A stretch of 64,000 nucleotides of DNA from Diploscapter coronatus (Eukaryota > Nematoda > Chromadorea > Rhabditida > Rhabditidae). A model generated the notes under the pieces. That model did no database searches, was not told the origin of the DNA, and was given only the letters and a program-made list of their open reading frames with translations. The stretch spans positions 68,099,201 to 68,163,200 of the forward strand of contig OZ038422.1 of the NCBI GenBank assembly GCA_964036155.1, in the 5' to 3' direction. The translations under genes and the position numbers were made by a program. Of the stretch, positions 38,001 to 47,606 are shown piece by piece. Numbering within the stretch: the stretch's first letter is position 1; every line of letters begins with the position of its first letter.

Positions 38001-41000
38001 ATTTATTTACCGCAGTTATTATTGGCCCTGTTGGAACTCCATTTGACTCGACCCCCTTCGTCTTCGACATCTGGCTGCCTGGCAATTACCCAAATGAACC
38101 TCCAAAGGTCGGATTTAATCTTTTTTTTTTGTAAATTTATCTAAAACATTAATTTTCACTGAAATTGAATTTTTCTTTAATGTTTCATTAGATACTAGCT
38201 TTTATTTTTTTCAAACTCTTCTCTCTTCCAGGTGTTCTACAATGTCAATTCAAGTGTGCGGCTGAATCCCAATCTCTATCAGTGTGGCAAGGTCTGCTTG
38301 AGTCTTTTGGGTATGAATGACAAGATGAAAGTCAAAGAGGATAGTGAATGTTTTGAGGAACCTGGCAGGGCACAGGAAGCGAGAGGTGGGATTCACAGAC
38401 GTCCTCGATCATGCAGGTGGTCGTATCGATTCAGGCACTCATACTCAATCGCGATCCTTACTTCAATGAACCTGGTATATGACTCATTCTTTATCCTGTT
38501 AGAAACACAAAAACATGCTAAAGTTATTCGTGTTTTTCTATCAGTCCTTGTTTCAGGCTACGAACTGTCCCGCGGTCGTCCTCACGCAACGCAGAGAAGT
38601 GCTGCTTATAACGAGACGGCTTCTTGCAGTGCATTGGAATATTTTCTCAATGTGGGTTCTTTTAATTTAAAGATTATATTTTCTCTCAAACGAAGTTTAC
38701 TTTTCCCAATTATAAATTTGAGAAAAAAAAATATTTTGAATAAATATAATATTTGAATCCAAACAAAATTCTCGTATTTTGTTTAGATAAATCAAAGTAA
38801 AGTAGCGAAAAAATAACGATATTAGGAAATGGGTCTAAAATCTGATGGAAAATGTTATAAACTTATTTTTGCAGACGTACCAGAAGCCCCGCGACTGTGT
38901 GGCGAAGCTGATTCGCCAGCACTGCGAACAGGAATATCCAGGCCTCAGAGAGCGACTGACCACTATAATCGATGAGGAAAAGTCTTCTTATGACTTGACT
39001 TTTTCTTGGGACTACAAGAGGAAGATCATGGAGCTGATTGAAAAAATGGATAAGGTGGGTCTGAAAAACATCGAAAATGTAGACTAATGACTGTTTTCGC
39101 TATTTAGTCACTTTACTTCATAATTTTGCAGAGAATAGGAATTGTATAAAAGATTGGTTGAATAATAAATATGAACAATGGTTATTTTTGGCATAAATAG
39201 TAAAAATGACCAGAGATATTTCAGATGATCGCTCCAATCACTTCCGTCCTCAACTCTCCCAGCACTTCAGCAACAAATTTGCGGAAGGAAGAAGAATCAA
39301 TGGATGAAAACGAAGCAGAAAAGAAGGAAATGCCTGACAATAATGAACAACAGGCACGTTGCAAATAATTAGGCATTATAATTGAAAGGAGAACTAGATG
39401 ATAAGAGCTGAATTTACAAGCATTAAACATTTTTTTTTTTTCCTAGCATTCTTCCCTATGTGGAGGGGTCTGCTACATGGGTCCTATCCCTCCACCTCTT
39501 TCTATCTCTCGCGTCTCTCTCCCTTAGTCCCGCATCTGTCATGTCTTTCTTCACGGTGTCGATGAACCGTGTCTTCGGTCTTCCGCGGGGTCGGGTACCA
39601 TCCAACTCCAGATCCCATGCTGTCCTTGCCACTTGGTTCGAGTCTTGTCGCAGCACGTGACCATACCATCTCAGGCGGTTCTCTCGCATCTTGTCGGCTA
39701 TTGGTGCGATCCCGAGTTTCTTCCTTATATCCGTGTTGGGGATCCTGTCGAGTCTCGTGACGCCCAGCGACCATCGTGCCATCTTCATTTCTGCCACGCT
39801 CATCTTCTGTTCGACTTTCTTGGTTACTGGCCATGTCTGCGATCCGTAGAGAGCCACAGGCCGTACCACTGTTCTGTAGATTCTTGACTTGAGCTTGGTT
39901 GGCATCTTCTTGTCGCACAGCACTCCACTGCACTGTCTCCATTTGAGCCATGCTGCGTCTATTCGACCCTTGACAGCACTCAGTGACTCTCCGTCTGCTG
40001 AGATTCTGTCGCCCAGATACTTGAAGTCATTGGCTCTGGGGAGTTTCGTGCCGTCGAGTTCGATATCGCCTGGTGTCCTTGGTTCGAGTTCGAGGTACTC
40101 GGTCTTGCTGGTGTTCATTCTCAGTCCGTGCCGTTCGAGTCTTTCTTTCAACTTCTTCAGGTCTTTCTTGAGTTCATCTCTGATGTTTCATGCGAACACG
40201 ATGTCATCTGCGTAGAGCAGTGTCCATGGGTGTTCGCCTTGGATGTCTCGGGTGATTCGATCCAAGCACAGGATGAACAGCAGAGGAGATATTGCGCTGC
40301 CTTGATGCACACCGACTGTGACTTCGAACGGCTTCGTAGTGCCGGCCACACTTCGGACTTGACTTCGGCTGTCGGTGTACAGCATCTTCACCCACTTGAT
40401 GTACTCCTCTGGGACTCCAGCATCTCTGAGACTGTACCATATCAGGTCGTGTGGTACTCGATCGAACGCCTTCTCTAGGTCTACGAAGGCTATGTGCAAC
40501 GGCAGCTTCTTCTCTCGGTGCTTCTCTGCGAGTATTCTCAGTGCGAAGATGGCGTCTGTCGTTCCACAGCCAGGTCTGAAGCCTGTCTGGTTGGGTGTTA
40601 TCTCGACGCATTCCCGTATTCTCGCATCGAGTACTCGCTCGAAGATCTTCAGAGTGTGTGAGAGGAGTCTGATTGGCCGGTAGTTGTTGCATGTTAGAGT
40701 GTCACCTTTGCCCTTCCAGATTGGTACCGTTGTGGACTTCTTCCACTCAGCAGGGATTTCGTTGTCTTCGACTATCTTGTTGTAGAGCTTGGTTAGGAAC
40801 CGTGTTCCTTTGTCACCTGCTAGTTTCCACACTTCTGCCGGTATATCATCTGGGCCAGTGCACTTGCCAATCTTCATCTTGTTCACGGCCATTCTGACTT
40901 CCATTTCAGTGATCGTAGGCACAGGTCTGAGGTTGGGTGTTCCTCGAGGAATTCTTGGATGGGGGAATTCAGTTGTGGATATCTCTTTGTAGTGCTCCCT

Positions 41001-42810
41001 CCATCTGTCCATGATATCCTTGTCCTCGTACAACATCCTTCCATCTGCTGCCTTCACTATTCTCACATTGCCGATGTCCCTTGTCTTCGCGTGTCTGGCC
41101 TTTGCAATTCGGTAGATCTCGCTTTCACCCTGTCTTGTTTCCAGTCTGCGGTAGAGGTCTTCGAAGTGTTCTTGTTTGGCTTTCGCGATCTGTATCTTGG
41201 CCTCCTTCTTCCGCAGGTTGTAGACGTCTTTGTCCTGCTGGGTGCGAGTCTGTCTCCACTGTTTGAAGGCTTCTTTCTTGCTCTTGATAGCTGCTTCGAC
41301 TTCGTTTGTCCACCACCAGGTTTCCTTCTTGATGCGACTTGTGCCTGGTTTCGTCATCCCGAACTTTTCACTTGCCACTTTCCGAACTGCATCTGCGCAC
41401 TGTTGCCAGTTGTCAGCAGCCGAGGCCCTTGGGTTGATTTCAGGGATTGCCTTGACGATGTCTTTGCAGGCTTGCTCTGAGGACTGCTCCCGTGCCTTCC
41501 ACCATTTGATTCTAGCGTCTCCCGTTGTTCGTATCTTTGCAGTTGCCTTCTTCTTTGTGAACCTGAAGTCTGCGACCACAGGCCTGTGTTGGGGAGCTAT
41601 TATCTCGCTGGGGAGCACTTTGCAGTCTATCACGTATTTGAGAGAGCTTTGGTGGACCAGGACGAAATCGATCTGGGATCTGTGCCTTCCGGACTCGTAG
41701 GTGACTGTCTGTGACTCCCGTTTGTGGAAGAACGTGTTCAGTACCACGAGATCCAGTGAGCCTGCGAATTCCAGCAGCTTTTCTCCGTCTTCATTTCGAC
41801 TTCCGAAGCCATGGCGTCCCATCGTTCGTTTGTGTCCTATGCGATCCCGACCAATGTGCGCATTGAAGTCGCCTCCAACGATGATCTTGTCTTCCGGAGG
41901 AGCTGATCGGACGAGATCTCCCAATTTCTCGAGGAACTCATCTTTCTCGTCTTCCGGGCAGTTGGTCTGTGGTGCATAGACACTCACTACTTGCAGGATA
42001 CCGCAGTCAGTGTCGACTCGAATTGCCATTATCCGATCTGATACGCGTTTGACCTCGATCACTCTGTTGGCGAGGTGGCCTGCCAGAGCGACGGCTACGC
42101 CGTTTCTTTTATTGGATGTGCCGTAGTAGTATAGTTTGTAGCCGTCGCCCAGTGGGTAGGCCTTTTCTCCCTTCCAGTGTGTTTCTTGGACACACGCGAT
42201 CTCGATTCTGCGTCGGCGAAGCACCTCTGTTAGTTCGCTTACGCGTCCTGTTAGAGTGCCGACGTTGATGGTAGCGAATCGGAGTCGGTGGTACTTGTGG
42301 ACTAACTTCGTTACCCTAGGCCGCCCCTGCCCAGGGAACCCTCGCTTATTTGACACGTTGCTCGGGCGAGGACAACGCGCGTCGCTTCGGGGGAACGCCC
42401 TAGCTTTAACCGGTATTTGCTTAAAGGACGTGCCCATGTTTTACCCATGTTGGGTGTGATGCGACTGGGGGATCATACCAGCCGGCCCGTCGCCCAGGCC
42501 TGTCGCCGCTTGACTTATCTGAGCCGTGGGGTTATTTGCAAAAATCCCTAACCCCACCCCGAGAGTCGATCCCCCGACCCCTCTCGACTTCAGTGTAAGT
42601 GGCAGAAGCAAGCGCCCTACCACTACACTAAAGGCCCATCAATTTACAAGCATTAAACATCAATGTGAAAATTCTACTTTCTGCTAGAAATTATAGTTTT
42701 GTTGATTTTTCGATTTTCAGATTTTGGTAACAATCCACAGACGCTATTTCGCTGCTGATGAGACTCACCCTGAATGCATGACTGCCGACGCCGAGGCCAA
42801 GACCGTCTAA
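29056..42810 (+). CDS. UBE2O-type hybrid E2/E3 ubiquitin-conjugating enzyme
   Basis: Predicted 1436-aa protein (human UBE2O is about 1290) with the E2 domain at the C-terminal end. It would ubiquitinate substrates directly, acting as both E2 and E3. Thirty-five phase-consistent exons begin 29056-29232, 29596-29721, 29977-30120, 30289-30436 and 30722-30788. The E2 part is 37773-37912, 37996-38107, 38232-38310, 38358-38474 and 38557-38651. The gene ends 38875-39054, 39225-39353 and 42721-42810. Early landmark: [15 protein letters not shown]. The UBC fold (about 1144-1290) shows [44 protein letters not shown] with the catalytic Cys at about 1229, [11 protein letters not shown] and [17 protein letters not shown]. 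Two introns appear to use GC donors (33793, 39354). If the last intron is retained, translation ends after QARCK. That intron holds the LINE. The exon at 34349-34479 also has an open second frame, but phase on both sides selects the first. Confidence 0.88.
39411..39430. repeat. LINE target-site duplication, left copy
   Basis: AATTTACAAGCATTAAACAT is identical to 42641-42660. It directly abuts the poly(T) (antisense poly(A)) end of the LINE at 39431. The bases on either side differ, so the duplication is exactly 20 bp. Confidence 0.95.
39456..42437 (-). pseudogene. LINE ORF: AP endonuclease + reverse transcriptase, one stop
   Basis: A frame of about 993 codons, open except for a single TGA at 40188-40190. 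Endonuclease (EEP fold) motifs from about residue 53: [45 protein letters not shown] and [13 protein letters not shown] motifs: [71 protein letters not shown] and LLYADD at about 740-745. The TGA comes four residues after YADD, inside the RT palm. The remaining 243 codons continue in the same frame, with the thumb and a C-terminal region including [12 protein letters not shown] and [10 protein letters not shown]. Translation would normally end in the RT core, so this copy should be inactive unless the stop is read through or is a sequencing error. Confidence 0.85.
42540..42630 (-). promoter_or_regulatory. tRNA-like RNA polymerase III promoter at LINE 5' end
   Basis: The first 80 nt of the element contain a perfect A box, TAGTGTAGTGG (42620-42630, matching TRGYNNARNNG). 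They also contain a B box, GATCGACTC (42563-42571, matching GWTCRANNC), at tRNA-like spacing. A T5 run at 42540-42544 on the same strand could terminate a pol III transcript of about 100 nt. The region folds partly (GTCGGGGGATCGAC), but a full cloverleaf is not obvious. It looks like a tRNA-derived head fused to the LINE. Confidence 0.6.
42641..42660. repeat. LINE target-site duplication, right copy
   Basis: Identical to 39411-39430 and directly adjacent to the 5' end of the LINE. Confidence 0.95.
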
Positions 42811-44259
42811 AGGGTAATTCATTTCATCATTCTTTAAAAAATAATTGTACTTTGAAAGTGAGCTTGAGGTTCTGATAACTGCTGAGGAAAATCAAATGAC
42901 ATTCTTTCTGTAAATTATTTCTACGAAATTTCTTTCTAAGTTGTCAACCGGCTCAGTGTATTTTATCAAATGTTATTTTCTCTACGAGTCTTCACTTATA
43001 TCGATCATTTGGGTAACGAATTATTTAGTTCGGAAATTGTTTAGCCATGATTAGGCACTTGTCATTTTTTTTTTTATCAAAAATCCATTCTGCTTTAGTG
43101 ATGTTGTTGCTATTCAATGATCTCAAATCGATATCACTTGATTGTGTTTATTAGGTCTTCATCATTATATTCTAGATTTAGTTTCTTATTCCAATTCCGC
43201 TAGATCTTCTTTTCCACATGGTATTACCCTTTTATCCTCTCTGTGATTCCTTACTTTTGTTACATGTAAATTTCGTGGCATCGTGATATGACATAATCTT
43301 TTCCTATTATTTTGCAAATCGTGTGTTACAGTATTTTCATTTTAGCTACATATTTTACTCGATTATTTACTTTGTCTAATTATCCTTCCCGACCTGCCCC
43401 AATGCAGATCAGTCTTCTAATGAAACATCGTTATTAATCAATTGCCAAATTATTACAACCTACTTATTGTGCTGAGTAATTATTTAATTTCGGTTCGATA
43501 TTTCGTTAAATAACATTCGCAAGAATAAAGTGATCGTTTTATTTTGTAGCTACTTGCTCATTGCATCATGGTCTCATTCTACGTCTTATTCGCAAAAATT
43601 ATGTTTCTGTGAAGAGAACTATAACATTATCTATGGATTATTTCCTTTACAAAATAGTCGAATTGTTCAGTATAGACTTTTCTGAAAGACAGATTCCGTT
43701 TTATTGCAAAAGTGAGCTATTATGTGACAACATGGAAACAAAACGTTTCCCAATAAAGCGGTGCTAACAAAGATGTGCGTGTTAGAGAACACCCAACAGT
43801 CCTAAAATACTAGGCGTTTGTTTAAAAATTTATTCATTTCTTCTCGAATATTCTCTTCCTATACGTAGAATTTATTGTCTCCTTCCAATGGGGTCTAAAT
43901 AATCAGGCGCAAAAATGAGGCCATAAAATCAAAGGAGGGCTTCTGTCCTTCGTTTGGCAGATTTCTTTTCACCTCTTCAGAATGCCATTCTTTCGGTTTC
44001 TTCGAATATTCTACTGTTCATTTGCGAATTTAGCCTCCAGATAAGGGACGCAATAAAGTGAAAGAATAGAGACTCGGAACTGATTTGCTGATTTATGACC
44101 TGAAATCAATTCGAAGCATAGCTTTCCTGGTAGCGCGATCCGGTATGCTTGAGATTGCGTTGCTGGTTTACAGCCAGCCAGCCATTTATGAACACACAAA
44201 GTGCTTATCGCTCGGCTTCAAACATCCATTCCCACTCCTTGGCGAATTGAATAATTCTG
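42811..44259. other. UBE2O-like 3' UTR and upstream region of lectin gene 1
   Basis: Follows the UBE2O-like stop. Candidate poly(A) signals (AATAAA) are at about 43524 and 43752. The last 250 bp hold the presumed promoter of lectin gene 1, including CTTATC at 44204-44209. No additional gene is supported. Confidence 0.5.
44204..44209 (-). promoter_or_regulatory. GATA-factor site upstream of lectin gene 1
   Basis: GATAAG on the minus strand, 51 bp before the ATG at 44260. Comparable sites lie 49-50 bp before the ATGs of lectin genes 2 and 4. In nematodes such sites are typical of intestinal genes; function here is inferred. Confidence 0.35.
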
Positions 44260-47120
44260 ATGCAACTCTATTTAAATTCGTTATTTGTCATTATTTTGAT
44301 AACATTCACACCTTGTAAGTGATAATTTTCTAATTACCTAATATGAGAGATCAGCTAGAGAAACTGAACGATAAGTTACAAAACATTTATTTGACAACAC
44401 TTTACATAAACATGCACGCTCAATCTTAATTAGCGGACAAGCTTATCTACAGAGATCGAAAAAACGTTGGAGCAAGTCATAGCATTAGATATTCTATGTC
44501 AAATCTTCATCTTTACTAAACCAACCCTTCCACAATTTTGTATACTCGAAGGCGATATCAAATGACCATACCTCTTGAAATTTTATCCAGATTACTAGAC
44601 GAAAATAGTAGAACAAAGCTTATAAATTTCATGCATTGTTCCAAAACTTTGTACTTCTCAACATATTATAGAATTAGTAATTTTCTTTTTTGCTAATAAG
44701 AACTTATTCTTTTTATCAGATGAAGCAATCGATCTCATTTCTATACTTCATGCAGATAGTTTCAAAACGATGTCAAAATTCGACAGAAAGTGAAAATTTT
44801 CAGTATCGTCATGTGATCAGAAACTATGTCCCGATACTTGGATGTTTTCGAATGACACCCATAATTGCTATTATCTTTCGCAGCGGGTCAGAAAATTTGC
44901 ATAATTTTATATAACGTTTATTTATCATAATCAAATGAGTGAATGAATGAATGGTCAAGTAAAACGGCAAATATGAACTTAAAGTTACTGCACATTTTCG
45001 AAATTTATCTTTACCGACTCTTTAGATGTACAATTGGGCCGATGCTCAAAGTTACTGCACAAGTATCGGAGGGAATTCGATTTCGCTTCGATATGGCACC
45101 GAAAATGATCTAGCCAACAACATGACTAGAAGTTTGGTGACGCCTCCCTGGACTGCAGTGTACTATAATACAACCGGCAAGTCGTGGGGAAACGTTGATG
45201 GATCGACATTTATTGGTTTCTGGGCCAAAGGTGAGATAGTATGTTTGAAATTCATTGATTGTCCATTATAATTTCACATAAAATCGAACAGAAATATAAA
45301 ATTTTTATAGAAGAAGATTCTAGTGTGACGAGGCATTTTAAATATAGATTAGTTGAAACAGATTAAATGACAGGCAAATTGCATTCGTAAATGTTAACAC
45401 GCTGTTTGCATTGCAAACTTGACTACGTTTCAAAAATTCAATTTACGATTTCAACGTGAGGCTCGAGATTATGGAATATAGATTTTTTCATTTTAACATT
45501 TTTATATATGTCATATATACTATCTCACAATGTATATGTATTTTACATAAAACGAATATTTTCGAATAGTGAATATATGAATAGTAATGCCATGGTTCAG
45601 GTGAACCAAACCAAGCAAATGGGAATTGTGCCTCGTATCGCTCGACTGCAGACACGCACGGGTTCGCCTGCACACAGTGTTACGACATACAGCCCGCTTT
45701 CTGCAAGCAGCCTGGCTCTGTGTAATCAATATCTTGTTTATTTGTTTCTCTATACAATATGCAGTTATTTTATTTAGATGCAATGGAGGGAATTTTGGAG
45801 GCCCGTCCACAAGAAAGGGAACAATCACCTCACCAAACTATCCAAACACTTATTACAATAATTTGGTAGGCTTAATTCGGTATCATGATTATTCTGTTAA
45901 AATTTTAGGATTGCCAGTATATGATCACTTCGCCAAATGGCACTTACATAACTATCAATTTCGATCCTTTTATAGTCGAAGGCTCGGTTGACTATGTGAG
46001 CATTTTTGATGGACCTGTGAATTCCTCATCTACACTTATTGCAAAGTAAGAAGTTTTGAGAAAAAATATAGATGGTCAGGAATTTAAAAATAGTACGATA
46101 ATATGACAAGAAGATAAACAAATAGTAGAAAGTTGAGTAGAGAAAATTTGTTGTAATCTACTTTTTAATGCTATTTCATCATCTTGTTCTTTTGTAATTT
46201 CTAAATTGCCTGAAAGATTCATTAACTTAGAATTACTGCGTCCACTGAAAAGCGACAATACGAAACGACTGGAAATCAGCTTTTGGTAAGATTAGAGAGT
46301 GCAAATTCTCACCATTTTTGTGAAAAATACATATTTTACCTTCGAAAGATTTTTAAAAATAAATGATATATATTTTTGAATTTGTACGACTGATATTAAT
46401 CAAATTGGCTATTATTAAGAGTTTTTCTTCTTCAAAATGTGATCGTTAAAATTAGGTGTGGTTCCACACGGACTATTCGATAGTGAAAGACGGCTGGTCA
46501 GCAAATTGGGAGGCTCGTACAATAACACCTCCAATCTATCAAAATGGCTCGAGCGGAGTACTCACTAGGTAATAAATTCCGAAAGCTGTACTTCATGCAG
46601 AAGCATATCACGTTTAGTCCCAACTATCCCAATGATTATCCAACCTACGTCGAGCAACTGTATTTCGTGACAGCCACGCCGGGATTTCAGGTTTTAAATT
46701 GGATTTTCATTTTAAAAAAAATTCCCCGATTTATTTATTGATTAATCCAGTAGAAGATATAACTATAAATAGTTTCTGAATGATGCGTTTTGAAATTTAA
46801 CTATTCGACTATTATTTATTATATATGATGATTTATTTATAAGAAAGTGATCATTTATAGTTTGTAGGGGAAAAAAAAAAATATCTTAGGTTCAAGCCAA
46901 TATCGACGATTTCGCTACTGAGAATAGATTTGATCAACTCCTTGTCTTCGATGGACTAGTGCAGACCTCTGAGTTCCAAGTGGCCAATTTATCCGGATCA
47001 ACAGGAGTGGCTCCGTGGAATTACGTCTTCACCAACAACACATTCAGTCTGAGATTCTTCACGGACGGATCGGTGCAATACAAAGGATGGCATTTGAAGT
47101 GGTCATTGGCTGAACATTGA
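44260..47120 (+). CDS. Secreted C-type lectin with two CUB domains (gene 1)
   Basis: Predicted 386-aa secreted protein in ten exons: 44260-44314, 44804-44886, 45026-45230, 45601-45721, 45778-45865, 45909-46045, 46231-46285, 46456-46568, 46618-46690 and 46890-47120. The signal peptide is MQLYLNSLFVIILITFTP. The CTLD spans about residues 20-155: CPDTWMFSNDTHNCYYLS, WADAQSYC, NVDGSTFIGFWAKGEPNQ and CYDIQPAFCKQ. It keeps an EPN motif, which in Ca-dependent lectins goes with mannose-type ligands, but lacks a standard WND. CUB1 begins CNGGNFGG with TITSPNYPNTYYNNL. CUB2 begins after SSGVLTSPNYPNDY and ends GWHLKWSLAEH. All exon phases agree. An in-frame ATG at 44720 is not the start, because its exon cannot join exon 2 in frame. 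Confidence 0.85.
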
Positions 47121-47552
47121 CTTATTCATTTGTGAACGCTTTTCTTGGATTTTCTTTGACTAATAATATTTTATTTTTATTGAATTCATAAGTGATGTGA
47201 ATCATTTTGACTGATTATTTGTTATGTATACATATTTGATTTGAAATTTAGAACGATTGAATAAGTAAATAAACTATTTGAAATCAAAGTGATTTAGAGA
47301 TTTCTTTCAATTTTTGAATACGCGTCGAATAGTTCGGTTCGGTTTAAATTGTGAGATAGATGTTTCGATAAAGGGAAGGCGTCATAAACTGAACGTACAA
47401 AGGCATAATAACTGATTTACGACATGAATCAGTCCATTCAAAAGCTCCCAACATCAAGCACTCGGTGGCTGTCGCTTTGACTTGGTTGCCATTATTTCCT
47501 TTTTTTAATCTTTTACAACCATTTATAAAAGAGCCGCACGTAATTTGACAAT

Positions 47553-47558
47553 TTATCT
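47553..47558 (-). promoter_or_regulatory. GATA-factor site upstream of lectin gene 2
   Basis: TTATCT on plus (AGATAA on minus), about 49 bp before the ATG at 47607. It follows a TATA-like ATTTATAAAAG at about 47521. The segment CCATTTAT just upstream is shared with the promoter of lectin gene 1. Confidence 0.35.
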
Positions 47559-47606
47559 TGTCAGTTATTGTCAGTTCATTGCACTTTTGGACGATTCGGA
47601 GAAGCT

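Larger units (their letters stand above)
39431..42640 (-). mobile_element. Full-length RTE-like non-LTR retrotransposon
   Basis: A 3.21-kb element, antisense to the UBE2O-like gene and inside its last intron. It has a poly(A) end (39431-39441), a 3' UTR of about a dozen nucleotides, one long ORF with endonuclease and reverse transcriptase, and a 203-nt 5' region with a tRNA-like head. It is flanked by a perfect 20-bp target-site duplication. The layout (about 3.2 kb, single ORF, minimal 3' UTR) and motifs such as INVGTLTG and [15 protein letters not shown] fit the RTE clade. Its base composition is clearly more GC-rich than the surrounding introns. Removing it with one TSD copy would leave a host intron of only about 137 nt. 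The TSD identity implies a young insertion. Confidence 0.93.

Noticed and set aside
39456..42640. Several plus-strand open frames over the LINE
   Set aside because: Shadows of the GC-rich minus-strand endonuclease/RT ORF.
44690..44914. Alternative start (ATG at 44720) for lectin gene 1
   Set aside because: It cannot join exon 2 in frame. The upstream signal-peptide exon at 44260-44314 has the correct phase and matches gene 2.
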